DNA from: Corydoras sp. C115
Taxonomy: Eukaryota; Chordata; Actinopteri; Siluriformes; Callichthyidae
Direction: 5' to 3'
DNA length: 64,000 bases
Assembly (NCBI GenBank): GCA_019802505.1
Contig: JAFMOC010000006.1
Location: 1 to 64,000, forward strand
In this document: positions 1 to 12,258 of the stretch, piece after piece
How the letters are laid out: every line of letters starts with the position of its first letter
How positions within the stretch are numbered: position 1 is the stretch's first letter
Translations under genes and position numbers: made by a program
Notes under the pieces: generated by a model
The model's input: only the letters and a program-made list of their open reading frames with translations
Database searches by the model: none
What the model was told of the DNA's origin: nothing

Positions 1-281
1 TCCCCAGTGGAAAAACAATTTTTGGTTTATTTGCACTGTTTTGTTGTATCTGTTTATTGTTCCTAAAATTTAAATTTATTTTTTCGGGTTATCTGTCCCA
101 GTTATATGATATCACCTTCCTTTCTAACCCATTTTGTATTATAGTTAATTGTTCACATAAGATTAGGATACAGATAAGATAGACCTTTATTGTCTCACAA
201 TGGGGAACGAATTCACATTCAGCAGCATCAAGTTACCCAATATAGACAGTATAGTGTTTTTCACAATAGTACATTGGCTCA

Positions 282-659
282 GGCTGCACGGTGGCTTAGT
301 GGTTTAGCACGTTCTCTCTCTCAGCGCTAGGGATATCCCGGTTCGAATCCCCATCTGGGTGGAGTTTTCCATGTTCTCCCCGTGTCACCGTGTCTGCGTG
401 GGTTTCCTCCGGGTTCTCCGGTTTCCTCCCACATGTCCCAAAAACATGGATTAAGTCAATTGAATTCTCAAAAAAATTGCCCCCAATCATAGAGTGTGGC
501 TGTGTGAGTGATGTGTGTGCCCCAGCGATGGATTGGCTGCCCTGTCCTGCGGTCTATCTGCCCCAGCGGCCCGAGACGTTCTCCCCTGGATGGGCATGGG
601 GAACCCACCGCGACCCTAATAGAGGATACAAGCGGGAGATAAGGAATGAATGAATAAAT
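282..659 (+). mobile_element. V-SINE, full length, with target-site duplication
   Basis: tRNA-derived SINE. The Pol III A box (TGGCTTAGTGG) and B box (GGTTCGAATCC) are visible in the first 75 bases, followed by the conserved V-SINE core (CGTGGGTTTCCTCCGGGTTC) and a 3' part ending in GAATGAATGAATAAA. A perfect 10-bp duplication, CATTGGCTCA, lies at 272-281 and 660-669, which shows insertion by retroposition. It has no coding capacity; open frames across it are incidental. Confidence 0.95.
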
Positions 660-669
660 CATTGGCTCA

Positions 670-1004
670 TAGCACATTTGCAGTGTTCGTAGTCTGAACC
701 CCAAAGAGCAAAACCAAGAAAAACTTTCCTGGTTTTTGTTGGTTTTTAAAGAAGAAACCTTTGTGAGGACCAAGGAGGAATTCTTCCTCTTTCAGCAGCC
801 GGCAGCATTAAGACTGAAAGACTGATTCAGTTAAAAAAAGCCCTCTGAATGTAATTAATAGACTGCATTAAATCCTAACAAAGAAAATTATTAGAAATCC
901 AGGTTCTGCTTATCACATCTGAGTGTGTTTGTCAAAACAAAGTTAATTTGAATGAGTTAATCATCCTTAAATTCCTTTGTGAAGATTAAAAGTCCTCTAA
1001 GGAA
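670..1004. other. Unassigned single-copy-looking DNA
   Basis: AT-rich, with no coding pattern, splice-bounded frame or recognisable repeat. Confidence 0.5.
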
Positions 1005-1040
1005 GCGGCACGGTGGCTTAGTGATTAGCACGTTTGCTGT
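1005..1040 (+). mobile_element. V-SINE 5' head fragment
   Basis: Only the tRNA-like head with the A box (GCGGCACGGTGGCTTAGTG) is present. The match stops about 35 bases in. Confidence 0.7.
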
Positions 1041-1396
1041 AGTGTTTTTGATATGGATGAGAAGCTAGGTAATCAAAAATAAAAACAGACACACAGATAT
1101 GCAGGTAAAAACAGTACCCGAGTAGGCAGTACACTAGAGCTTTATATATTGTAGACACTAATTTTTACTATATTATTACTTTATGCCTATTATTTTACAT
1201 ATCATTGTATACAGTCCATATACACATTAATGTTAATAGTACAGATTTGTATTACAATTTGCACTGCTGACCTTGCTTGCTTGCTTGCTTGCTTGCATGC
1301 ATTTTTGCAGAACTGGAAAGGACTGGCTGTTTACACAACACACACTGTCAGTTGCTTTAATTTATATATTTATGTCATACTCTCTATATATATTTT
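1041..1396. other. AT-rich stretch with a CTTG microsatellite
   Basis: Contains a short (CTTG)n run at about 1272-1297. It may belong to the 3' UTR of the LINE whose end lies at 2352-2437, since TTGCACTGCTG-like sequence is typical of such UTRs, but this is uncertain. Confidence 0.4.
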
Positions 1397-1562
1397 TTCA
1401 TTCATTCATTCATTCATTCATTCATTCATTCATTCATTCATTTATCCTCTATTAGAGTCGCGGGGGGGGGGGGGGAGGGGGTCCCCATGCCCATCCCGGG
1501 GAGAACGTCTCGGACACTGGGCAGATACACCCAGGACAAGGCGCCAATCTGTCGCTGGGCAA
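1397..1562 (-). mobile_element. V-SINE 3' fragment with (ATTC)n tail
   Basis: The reverse-strand 3' portion of the V-SINE. It has a (TGAA)n tail at 1397-1440 and an expanded homopolymer, G14 then A then G5, where the family has its variable C tract. The tRNA head and core are missing. Confidence 0.9.
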
Positions 1563-1624
1563 CTCTATATTTTTATTATATTTTAATTTTTATATCACAC
1601 TTTTTTAAAATTAGTTTTTATATT

Positions 1625-1981
1625 GGCGGCACGGTGGCTTAGTAGTTAGCATGTTCGCCTCTCAGCGCTAGGGATTCCCGGTTCGAATCCCCATCTGGGT
1701 GCAGTTTCCATGTTCTCCCCGTGTCTGCGTGGGTTTCCTCCGCGTTCTCCGGTTTCCTCCCACAGTCCAAAAACATGGATCAAGTCAATTGAATTCTCAA
1801 AATTGCCCCATATAGAGTGTGTCTGTGTGAGTGAGTGTGTGCCCAGCAATGGATTGGCGCCCTGTCCTGAGTCTATCTGCCCTGCGCCCGAGACGTTCTC
1901 CCCTGGATGGGCATGGGGAACCCCACCGCGACCCTAATAGAGGATAAAGCGGGAGATAATGAATGAATGAATGAATGAATG
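1625..1981 (+). mobile_element. V-SINE, full length, with 12-bp duplication
   Basis: Complete head, B box, core and (GAAT)n tail. The duplication AGTTTTTATATT is perfect at 1613-1624 and 1982-1993. It carries the CGAGACG and CCCTAATAG states of the GAAT-tailed subfamily. Confidence 0.95.
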
Positions 1982-2003
1982 AGTTTTTATATTTAGATTT
2001 TTT

Positions 2004-2338
2004 GAGTGGTTAGCACGTTCGCCTCTCAGCACTAGGGATTCCCGGTTTGAATCCCAATCTAGGTGGAGTTTCCATGTTCACCCCATGTCCGTGTGGGTTT
2101 CCTCCGGGTTCTCCGGTTTCCTCCCACAGTCTAAAAACATGGATCAAGGTCAATTAACTTCTCTAAACTGCCCCATATAGAGTGTGTTTGTCTGTGTAAG
2201 TGTGTTCCTAGCGATAGATTGGCGTCCTGTCCTGGGTGTATCTGCCCAGTGCCTGAAGCGTTCTCCCCTGGATGAGCATGGGAAACCTCCCGCGACCCTA
2301 GTAGAGGATAAAGTGGAAGATAATGGATGGATGAATGG
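2004..2338 (+). mobile_element. V-SINE, 5'-truncated, with 13-bp duplication
   Basis: Starts inside the A box (GAGTGGTTAGCACG) and ends in GGATGGATGAATGG. The duplication ATTTAGATTTTTT is at 1991-2003 and 2339-2351. It sits directly behind the previous copy in the same T-rich target. Confidence 0.93.
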
Positions 2339-2351
2339 ATTTAGATTTTTT

Positions 2352-2437
2352 AGTTGTGCTATAATTTGTGCAATATGAAACAGCTGCTGATTGCCCTGAA
2401 TTTCCCTTTGGGATTAATAAAGTATCTATCTATCTCA
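2352..2437 (+). mobile_element. Rex1/Babar-type LINE 3' end
   Basis: Holds GGGATTAATAAAGTATCTAT followed by a TATC run, the typical 3' terminus of fish Rex1-type (CR1 clade) retrotransposons. No reverse transcriptase coding is left. The two V-SINEs upstream were probably inserted in its T-rich 3' UTR. Confidence 0.65.
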
Positions 2438-2439
2438 CT

Positions 2440-3060
2440 AAAAGTGATGAGATTGCAGATCACCTAGTCAAGAGGGCTCCCTGGAATAGCAACATTTTAG
2501 CACTGCACTCTCTACAAATAATGAGCTGGATGAAGCTGAACCACAATATAGGGTTTTTTAATTTAACTAAGAAATAAACTTCTTTTTTGAGGCTAGGATA
2601 GTTTCTCCATCTGTATGTAGACCCCTGCTGTTTCACACAACATATGGAATGCATGCTGTGTTCACTGAGGTCAAATCCTTTCTTCCTTCCCAAATGGGTG
2701 AAAAATGCAGATCTCTCTGATGGGTTCATAATTAGTGTAGCCGGGTTTTACAGACCGGCTGCTGACGTGTTCTGGCTCCAGCTGCTTAAGAATCAAGAAT
2801 CAAAAAGCGAAACAGCATGTGCAAATGCCACAAAAATGCTAATAACAGAGCATAGTTCACGGTGGACTTCCTAGAGGGAGTTGCTTATTAGTTATCACCC
2901 TCTTACAGGAGCATTAACTTTAATAGGAAGAGTAATAGTTAATAAAAAAATAAAGTTAAAGTTATACACCCATTACAGTGAGGTAGTGCAACGGTTGAGG
3001 TTGGGTGTTCAAATTCCAAGATCACTGAAGCTACTAATGTGGGCCCTTAAGGGAGGCCAG
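2440..3060. other. Unassigned DNA with a weak tRNA-SINE trace
   Basis: At about 2978-3058, sequence such as GTGTTCAAATTCCAAG followed by ACTGAAGCT and GTGGGCCCTTAAG resembles a degraded tRNA-SINE. Elsewhere I see nothing recognisable. Confidence 0.4.
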
Positions 3061-3064
3061 CCAA

Positions 3065-3290
3065 CCACCCAAATGACGCCTGGTTTTATTGCAGCAGTGC
3101 TGATGAAGTTTCATTTCTCCACCTCAGTGACACTGCTAGGATAGGAATAATGCACCAAACAAATATTACCTGCTCTGTGGTGGTACTATTGGGTACCACC
3201 AATTGTGGTACCAAGTGTTTATTTAGTACCACAATTACAGTCTGGAATTGTAGAACTACAAAGTCCATCTTTACAGGAAGTGAAAATGAT
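3065..3290 (+). mobile_element. Short TIR (MITE-like) element, partial
   Basis: Shares CACCTCAGTGACACTGCT, CTGCTCTGTGGTGGTACTAT and TGTAGAACTACAAAGTCCA, in the same order, with the fuller copy at 49556-49892. A fragment of the same type (GAGTTCCTATTTGTAGAACT) follows at about 3465-3540. Confidence 0.75.
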
Positions 3291-3305
3291 AAAATGATAA
3301 TATGT

Positions 3306-3421
3306 TCCAGGTTCTGGGAAGATACACCCAAGACCAGAGAACCCCGATGAAAACCACACAGACACGGGGAGAACATGGAAACTCCACCCAGACTTGGATT
3401 CGAACCTGGTTCCCCAGTGCT
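3306..3421 (-). mobile_element. V-SINE fragment with internal deletion
   Basis: Reverse-strand GATACACCCAAGACCAG is joined directly to the core (ACACGGGGAGAACATGGAAA) and the B-box side (GGATTCGAACCTGG). The middle and the A box are missing. Confidence 0.8.
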
Positions 3422-3544
3422 TTCTGATGGCTCTGATCATTATAAACAGAGTAAGCATAGCCTACCAGAGTTCCTATTTGTAGAACTAACAGTACATCTA
3501 TGAGGTAAGTGAAAGCAATAAAATGTACAAAATGTAGATACAAG

Positions 3545-4040
3545 GAGATGTAATAATAATAATTAATAATAAAAAGACTCCAAGTGTATAATAATGATCA
3601 CCGTAGGAGAACTCAGCATACCGTGAGTGCCTTAGCACTTTAGCTTTCTGCACCTACCTGTGCTTTCATTATATTCATTCCTATCCCATTCACCAACCTG
3701 TCTCCAGGGACAAAAGGCATAACGACCCAATGCATTTTAATAAGACATCATCTGTCACCCAGACAGGTCTCATCAGTCTTAAAAGATACCTTTTATCTAC
3801 CTTAGAAACAGAACAAAAAAAAACAGTCATGGTAGTTTGGTGACAAATTACATTTTAAACCGCTGTAAATCATGTCATTCCATATTTTGGGAAATGGAAA
3901 TCTACAGATTATGCACGTTGTAATGTAGAACATTTTCTAATATAATGATAATATTAACCTAATAGTTTTACAAGTAATGAATGCCACGATGAGGTCTAAA
4001 TATACTGTAGGTATAAATGAGATCCTTGATACTAAATATA
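3545..4040. other. Unassigned DNA
   Basis: No repeat family or coding signal recognised. Confidence 0.4.
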
Positions 4041-4200
4041 TACAGTACAAGTCAAATATTTGGACATCTATTTTTGCCACACACCATATAGATGGACATT
4101 GTTTTAAAATTACAGACGGTAGTCCATTTGTTTCTTTGTTTTTGTTTGTCCCCTGTTAGTTCTCTGGTCTTTACCCAAACATTGTTATCTCCACAAAACC
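4041..4200 (-). mobile_element. Short TIR (MITE-like) element, reverse copy
   Basis: Begins TACAGTACAAGTCAAATATT, a Tc1-like terminal sequence. It continues with GGTAGTCCATTTGTTTC and GTTAGTTCTCTGGTC, the reverse complement of the internal part of the copy at 49556-49892. Confidence 0.65.
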
Positions 4201-5200
4201 ACGTGTCGTTCAAAAAGTGACTAAAGACTTCAACAGAGCACCTTTGAAACTTTGGTGGCACTGTGGAAAGCACTGCGGCATTTCATTTAAAATGACTTAA
4301 GAGGTTGTGACCTGCAGAAGCTACTGATATGTGACATCGCTTTGGGTTTGGGTTGTTAGTTAATCCAGCTTTGCTAATCTTGTGAGACTGATTGAGTGAA
4401 AGTCTTACCTATCTGAAAGACGCTCAAGGCAAGTTATAAAAGCTCATTTTACACTAATAATAAGCTAGAACTTTAACAATTAAGTGGATATGCTGTGTAA
4501 TGAAAAACATCTATTGTGATACTAACACTGTGGATTAACACTTACATCTTGTTTCTTATTGCTTTCCTTGGTATGGTGCCTTTGATATGTACTTGTCTTG
4601 CTTTAATTTAATTTAAGCCTCTGGCTAAATGAAATAAAAATTTTTATTTCACTCTTCAATATTGCACTCTTGTTAGAATTCTGCTTTCTAACAAGTGGAG
4701 TGATTGGACAGTGTTTGTATGTGACAGTAAGGTTATCAGGATTTCAGGCACATTGCTACAGCCTCCCTCTGGCAGGATCAAGTGACTGCTGCTCAGGATG
4801 TGGTGAGACAGTTCATCCTTAGATTGATTCACTTCCTATTGAATTGCTTGCTAAACCTGAGGTGTAATTTAAGCCACTTTTGTTAGGTGTATGGCTCTGT
4901 TTTACTCGGGAACTAGAGGTGTCAGTATGTCAACATTTTCTCATAGCAGTATGAACAACTGAGCAAGTACAAGATACAGAAAGGATAAATAAAAAAGCAA
5001 AGGGGAAATATATACCACAACACACATATGCATTATGAAGATTACTAGAAATGTGGTCTGAGAAGATGATTTTGTAAAAGAGACCACTGAGCTACCATGC
5101 CCATGTAAATATATATTAAATTGTCCACCTATATATCTGTTAATATACTTGGTAAATCTTGCTAAATTGCATCTTTTTTCAATAAAAATAAAACAATAAC
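4201..5200. other. Unassigned intergenic DNA
   Basis: One kilobase without a recognisable repeat or exon. CCTCCCTCTGGCAGG at about 4758-4772 loosely resembles a CTCF site, too weakly to call. Confidence 0.4.
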
Positions 5201-5214
5201 ATGTATTATTTATT

Positions 5215-5525
5215 CATTCATTCATTCATTATCTTCCGCTTTATCCTCTATTAGAGTCGCGGTGGGGTTCCCCATGCCCATCCAGGGGAGAACGTCTCGG
5301 GCGCTGGGCAGATACACCCAGGACAGGACCCCAATCTATCGCTGGGCACACACTCACTTACACAGACATATTCTATATGGGGCAATTTGGAGAACTCATT
5401 TGATTGATCCATGTTTTTGGACTGTGGGAGGAAACCGGAGAAACTGGAGGAAACCCACGCGGACACGTGGAGAACATGGAAACTCCACCCAGATCGTGCT
5501 AACCACTAAGCCACCGTGCCGCCCT
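5215..5525 (-). mobile_element. V-SINE with B-box deletion and 13-bp duplication
   Basis: Reverse copy with a (TGAA)n tail. The sequence jumps from CACCCAGATC to GTGCTAACCACTAAG, so about 40 bp including the B box are missing. The duplication TGTATTATTTATT is at 5202-5214 and 5526-5538. Confidence 0.93.
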
Positions 5526-5573
5526 TGTATTATTTATTATTTATTATTATTATTATTATTATTCATTTATTTA

Positions 5574-5646
5574 TTTGGGTGTTTTGGGCGCTTGGCAGAT
5601 ATAAAACAAGAACATCCTTTGCTGGGCACTCTCTCTCTCTCTCTCG

Positions 5647-5739
<93 letters not shown>

Positions 5740-5832
5740 CATGGGGCAATTTAGAGTATTCACTTTACCTTGAATCCATGTTTTTAGACTGTGGGAGGAA
5801 ACGAGAACCAGAAAGAAACACATGCGAACATG

Positions 5833-5903
<71 letters not shown>

Positions 5904-6016
5904 TATGAGGCAAGTAAATATATGAGGAGACCATGAAAACTTCACCCAGATTGGAATTCAAACCTGGATCCCCAGCACCGAGAGGCGACAGTGCTAACCA
6001 TATTAAGCCTCCATGC
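5574..6016 (-). mobile_element. V-SINE carrying two internal microsatellite expansions
   Basis: Reverse copy interrupted by a (CT)n(CA)n block at 5629-5736 and a (CA)n block at 5834-5901. Between and after them the V-SINE core (TTTTTAGACTGTGGGAGGAAA) and B-box side (GGAATTCAAACCTGG) are readable. Opposite-strand (GT)n open frames here are artefacts of the repeats. Confidence 0.85.
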
Positions 6017-6059
6017 CAGCCATTATCATTATTATTATTATTATTATAATTATTATTAA

Positions 6060-6670
6060 TTAGCATTATACTTGTGCATGTTGGATAGAAGAGGAACGTT
6101 TAGTATAATAGTTAACATGTTTACTGAGGACTATTTTTTCTTTATATAAACAGCATTAGGAGCCACATTACATTCTATTCAGGATATAAATACAGTTCAA
6201 TTGGACACATTCAAAATGATTTTCTCCAAGATTCAATTTCAATGGGGCTTCCTGTTGTGATAGCTGGCAGCTGTTCAAAATGGATTAATATCAGCGAACT
6301 AGAGGACTAAGCTTTTAAAAATGTAATCTCTTTAAGAAGAAGAAGCCTGCTGAATCGTGTGCGACTAATTCGAAGCGTGAGCCATCCAACCAGGAAGAAA
6401 AGTTACCTGCTGTGTTGTGAAAGGCTATGATCACATTTCTGTCGATAAAGAGTGCCCAAGCCTGCAGTTGTCATGCAGAGTGATTCTAGATTACCACTGG
6501 GAGGCATTCACATAGAAAGAGCGGACCTACATCAGATTCAGCAACAAAATCAATACAGTAAACTGCAAACAAGAACAAATATAACAAATATGCACGGACA
6601 CCTTACGGTTCTGTATGAACTGGAGAACATGCCCTTTTAAATGTATGATAAACACTTTTTTTTAAGAGAC
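6060..6670. other. Unassigned DNA
   Basis: Begins next to a short (ATT)n run at 6026-6058. No repeat family or exon is evident in the rest. Confidence 0.4.
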
Positions 6671-6675
6671 AAAAT

Positions 6676-6800
6676 TTTCATTCATTCATTATCTTCCGCT
6701 ATCCTGTACTAGGGTCATGGGGGGTTCCCTATGCCCATCCAGGGGAGAACATTTCGGGTGCTGGGCAGATACACCCAGGACAGGGGGCAAACCTATCATT

Positions 6801-6840
<40 letters not shown>

Positions 6841-6978
6841 AAGCTATGTGGGGCAATTTAGAGCATTCAATTAACCTTAAATGTGTTTTTTGAATGTGGG
6901 AGGAAAATGGAGTACCCAGAGAAAACCCATGCAGACATGAGGAGAACATGTGAACACCAAAATTGGGATTTGAACCTG
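6676..6978 (-). mobile_element. V-SINE lacking its tRNA head
   Basis: Reverse copy with an ATTCATTCATTATCTTCCGC tail, a (CA)n expansion at 6805-6834 and the core. It stops just past the B box (GGGATTTGAACCTG). Confidence 0.9.
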
Positions 6979-7144
6979 AATAATTATGAGACTTAAAACA
7001 AACATGAGTAATATTGTACAGTGCCAGGTGTTGAGTTGATTGGTGTAAACCACAAAACCATTGGATTATGGAGTTGGGGTTATTTATTCAGTAAATGCCT
7101 AAAGGAAACAAAGCAGAAATAGAAACAAAAAAAGGGTAAACAGA

Positions 7145-7355
7145 TGCGGCACGGTGGCTTAATGATTAACACATTCACCTCTCAGTGCTGGGGAACTCTT
7201 GTCTTCCCTTGTCTATGTGGGTTTTCTCTGGGTTTCATCCCACAGTCTAAAGACATGGATTCAAGGTAAATTGAATGCTCTGAATTGCCCCATATAGCAT
7301 ATGTTTGTGTCTGTGTGAGTGAGCAGATAGATCAGCACCCTGTCTGGGTGTCTGA
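7145..7355 (+). mobile_element. V-SINE, partial, no B box
   Basis: The head GCGGCACGGTGGCTTAATG runs into the core with the B-box segment missing. The 3' part stops after CACCCTGTCTGGGTG. Confidence 0.85.
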
Positions 7356-7879
7356 ACAAATAATAATCAAGAACCGGCAACCACAAAAATAATAGAAATA
7401 ATCAAGAGATCTGTTTCTTGATCACAGTTTGGGAGCCCGAGGTCTTCAAGGATGTTAAAAACTGATGGGGAAACTGAAATCACTGGAGATTGCACTGCAG
7501 TCACTGGGAGTGTCAGTGTTTTTGTCTATTCTCTAAAATGCCATACGGGATGTTCTCCGGAGCACAATCTGGTTCATTTTGACCCCCTCGACCACAGACA
7601 TGTTTGGATATGCCCTTTTGACCACAAACAGGTCTGATTATGCCCTTCCCATCACTAGCACATATGTGTGCAAGGCCTTTTGTGCACATGTGATGAGAAA
7701 AAAAATGCCCTAGGAGCACACAGGTGGAAAAAAAGACCCACGGAACAAATGGGTCGAGAAAGAAACACAGTAAATAAATATTCATGCCCACTCACACCAC
7801 ACTGAAGAGGGAGAGCCAAAAACTCAAAACCAACAACTGAAAGGACAGACAACTGGTTAAGGGAACACAAATTCAAACT
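7356..7879. other. Unassigned DNA with an imperfect short duplication
   Basis: GACCACAGACATGTTTGGAT and TATGCCCTT (from 7588) are echoed by GACCACAAACAGGTCTGATT and TATGCCCTT (from 7619), a degenerate tandem pair of about 31 bp. Open frames here do not resemble a known protein. Confidence 0.4.
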
Positions 7880-8092
7880 TTCCCACTGCCCATCCAGACG
7901 AGAACGTTTCGGGCACTGGGTAGATACACCCAGGACAGGTCACACTTACTCACACTATTTGGGGCAATTCTGAGCATTCAGAGCATTCAATTCACCTCGA
8001 ATCCATACTTTTGAACTGTGAGAGGAAACTGGTGAACCCGAAGGAAATCCAGGCCAACATGGGAAGAACATGACTGGGATCCGAACCTGGAA
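7880..8092 (-). mobile_element. V-SINE, partial and diverged
   Basis: Reverse copy from ACTGCCCATCCAGACGAGAA to the B-box side (GGGATCCGAACCTGG). Tail and A box are missing, and GAGCATTCA is duplicated inside it. Confidence 0.85.
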
Positions 8093-8129
8093 CCTACCCC
8101 ACATATACCATGTGTGTGTGAGTGTTTGT

Positions 8130-8142
8130 GTGTGTATATATA

Positions 8143-8225
<83 letters not shown>
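8130..8225. repeat. (TA)n microsatellite
   Basis: Nearly pure alternating TA for about 90 bp. Frames reading Tyr-Ile repeats are spurious. Confidence 0.95.
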
Positions 8226-8226
<1 letters not shown>

Positions 8227-8302
8227 TATATATCTTATAGGTCCTTAAGGTACGATATATACTTATCTTAAAGGTAAGATATATAAACATTATCTTACCT
8301 TT

Positions 8303-8373
8303 GTATCTTCTACTAGGGTCACGGGGGGTTCCCCATGGACATCCAGGGGAGAACGTTCAAGTGCTGGGCAGAT
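8303..8373 (-). mobile_element. V-SINE 3' fragment between two TA tracts
   Basis: Reverse sequence ACTAGGGTCACGGGGGGTTC through GTGCTGGGCAGAT, then a switch into (AT)n at 8374-8462. Confidence 0.85.
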
Positions 8374-8398
8374 GATATATATATATATATATATATAT

Positions 8399-8462
<64 letters not shown>
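8374..8462. repeat. (AT)n microsatellite
   Basis: Alternating AT broken once by AATAATA near 8399. Confidence 0.95.
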
Positions 8463-8463
<1 letters not shown>

Positions 8464-8469
8464 GTTGTA

Positions 8470-9300
8470 TTATTATGCAAAAGAAATAAAGAATAACAAT
8501 ACAATTATAATTATAAACGTTTTAAGGATTTGTGGGAATTTGTGGGAATTTTGAACACAACAACGTTGTTGGAATGTATAATAAATCTTAGCCCACTTCA
8601 ATAACATTTCCCCCTTATTTGGACACTGTACACTTGCCTCCAAACCTTTAAACAAATACATAAGATTAGATATGGTGGTTGCTGGAAAGTTAATTGCAGT
8701 GCATTGTAATGATGATGGCTTTACAAATCAATCAAAAACATCAGGCCTGAGGGTCTGTTCCATGGATTTACCAGCAAGCTTCGTTTGAACTTAATGCAGT
8801 TCCTCAATGATTAGGCTTAATTATACTTAAAAAAAATGTGCAAGAGAACTTTCACCAAACGTATGGGACAGCTGGTGGATTTTCAAGCATGAGAAGCTTT
8901 TTTTTTGGCAGGCAACCGATTGTCCCTATACTGGTGTGTGTAATTTGTGGCAATTTCCTGCCGCTGTTTGTACAGTGCTTCAGGCTGTATTTAAAGAGGT
9001 ACATTTAAAAAGCAAAGTCTGGCCTTTTTTCATGACAATGATGCTAAATAACATTTGGTTCACAAACTCATCCCACCATAACATGTATTTATCTTCATAG
9101 TTTTAGAATGACAATACAAGACAGCATATAATAAAATAGATTGACCCTTTTAACAAGGTCAAACTACTAGGTCACATGTATTATGCTCAAATAATGGCAA
9201 TAAAGTGTGTCTTTACTAAAACCTTAAGTGATGCTCTAGAGCGATCATGGACTGAAAGGTTGGCACCTCTGTTGTGTTTCTAATTTGCTTATATTAAATC
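8470..9300. other. Unassigned intergenic DNA
   Basis: No repeat family or exon recognised. AT-rich with moderate complexity. Confidence 0.4.
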
Positions 9301-9306
9301 CTGATT

Positions 9307-9425
9307 CTGCCCAATGATAGATTGGCACCCTGTTCTGGGTATATCTGCCCAGCGCACAAAACGTTCTTCCCTGGATGGGCATGGAGACCCCCCCCCCCAA
9401 GATAATGGATGGATGGATGGATAAA
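9307..9425 (+). mobile_element. V-SINE 3' fragment
   Basis: Starts at CTGCCCAATGATAGATTGGC, has a C10 run, and ends in (GGAT)n. The head and core are absent. Confidence 0.9.
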
Positions 9426-9568
9426 TCCTGCTTCTTTCTTTGATAACTGCTGAACCCTGCATCTAAATTCAAATAGAAGTTACATGTGTTTAAAAAGGTA
9501 CATACATGAACAATATACAGTCATAGAAAAGTTTTTTTGATCTATTTATGTTTTACTATTTCACTAAT

Positions 9569-9932
9569 GGGCGACACGATGGCTTAGTGCTTAGGAGCAT
9601 ATTCTCCTCTCAGTGCTGGGAATCCAGGTTCGAATCCCAATCTGGGTGGAGTTTCAATGTTCTCCCCATGTCTGCATGGGTTTCCTAGGGGTTCTCTGGT
9701 TTCCTCCCACATGGATGCAAGGTAAATTGAATGTTCTAAATTGCCCCTTATTGTGTGTGTTTGTGTGTGTGTCTGTGTGAGTGAGTGGGCCCAGCCATAG
9801 ATCGGCACCCTGTCCTGAAAGTATCTGTCCAGCACCCGAAATGTTTTTCCTTGGATGATCATGTGGAACCACCCCCCCCTCTCCGCAACCTAAATAGAGA
9901 ATTAAGCAGAAGATAATAAATGAATGAAAGAA
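9569..9932 (+). mobile_element. V-SINE, full length
   Basis: Head GGGCGACACGATGGCTTAGT, B box GGTTCGAATCC, core, C8 tract and a GAATGAAAG tail. More diverged than the copies with clean duplications. Confidence 0.93.
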
Positions 9933-9939
9933 TACGGCT

Positions 9940-10355
9940 TTTTATTACAAAAATACTTCCTTTCCAGTGTGTTTTACTGAAAAAAAACATAAAATAACAA
10001 TGAGGTCTGACTCTTAAAACTGTTCTGTTTCCAAACTGGTGAAAGGCCTGTGGTTTCCCCATCTTTAAAATTCTCACCACATTATTGGATAACTACATTA
10101 CAAAGGTCTGACATCTGAACCATAATAAAAACAAAACAGAACGAAGCCGAGCTTTAATTCACTGCAGGGTCCTAAAACAGAAATATATATTTTTATTGCT
10201 CATAAAAATCGACAGGATTCTTGTTTTCACATGGAGTAAAATTACATTAAAGCCTTTTCCGTGTGCTTTATTGTTTCCATTCAGATTTACATCCAGCCAG
10301 ATTGTATTTGCATTACAACCGGACCTCGGACAAGAGCAGATGCAGTAGAGTAGAA
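9940..10355. other. Unassigned DNA
   Basis: No recognisable family or exon. Confidence 0.4.
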
Positions 10356-10357
10356 TC

Positions 10358-11640
<1,283 letters not shown>

Positions 11641-11642
11641 AT

Positions 11643-11986
11643 TAATTTATTCATTATCCATTCATCCATTATCTTCTGTTTAATCCTCTACTAGGATTGC
11701 GTGAAGGGGGAGGTTGCCCATACCCATCCAGGGGAGAACATTTTGGGTGTTGGGCGGATACACCCAGTACAGGGTGCCAATCTATCGCTGGGCACATACT
11801 CACTCACACATACTGTATAGGGGCAATTAGGAGCAGTCAATTTAATTGAATCCATGTTTTTGGACTGTGGGAGGAAACCCATGCAGACACAGGGAGAACA
11901 TGGAAACGCCTCCTAGATTAGGATTCAAACCTTAATCCTCAGCACTGAGAGGTGAACGTGCTAACCACTAAGCTACCATGCCGCCC
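11643..11986 (-). mobile_element. V-SINE with 11-bp duplication
   Basis: Reverse copy complete from tail to GCTACCATGCCGCCC. The duplication AAATTATAAAT is at 11632-11642 and 11987-11997. Part of the core is deleted after GGGAGGAAACCC. Confidence 0.93.
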
Positions 11987-12049
11987 AAATTATAAATCAT
12001 AAATTATAATGAAGCTAAAACTATAGCCACCTGTATTAAATATATTTTT

Positions 12050-12197
12050 TTATTTAATACATATTAAATTTAAATAATTACATTATCTTACAAACATCAA
12101 ATCAATTATCTAAATCGAGTTTCAATAAAATATGAATTCATTATATTTGATGTTTGTAAGATAATGTAATTATTTAAATTTAATATGTATTAAATAA
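12050..12197. repeat. Perfect 53-bp inverted repeat with 42-nt loop
   Basis: Arms 12050-12102 and 12145-12197 are exact reverse complements (checked base by base; outer end TTATTTAATACATATTAAAT). The pairing breaks at 12049/12198 and at 12103/12144. No coding content. It could be a tiny palindromic element or the product of template switching. Confidence 0.95.
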
Positions 12198-12258
12198 TAA
12201 AAAAAACAATAGAATTGTGCAATATTTTCATTTTATTGTATTATATATATATATATAT

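Noticed and set aside
282..360. tRNA gene calls from A and B boxes
   Set aside because: The boxes belong to SINE heads. The sequence does not fold as a complete tRNA, and the same head occurs dozens of times attached to V-SINE cores.
8130..8462. Tyr-Ile and Thr-His repeat proteins over microsatellites (also at 5566-5936, 10159-10568, 52921-53145, 55131-55550)
   Set aside because: Translations of (TA)n, (CA)n and (GT)n arrays.
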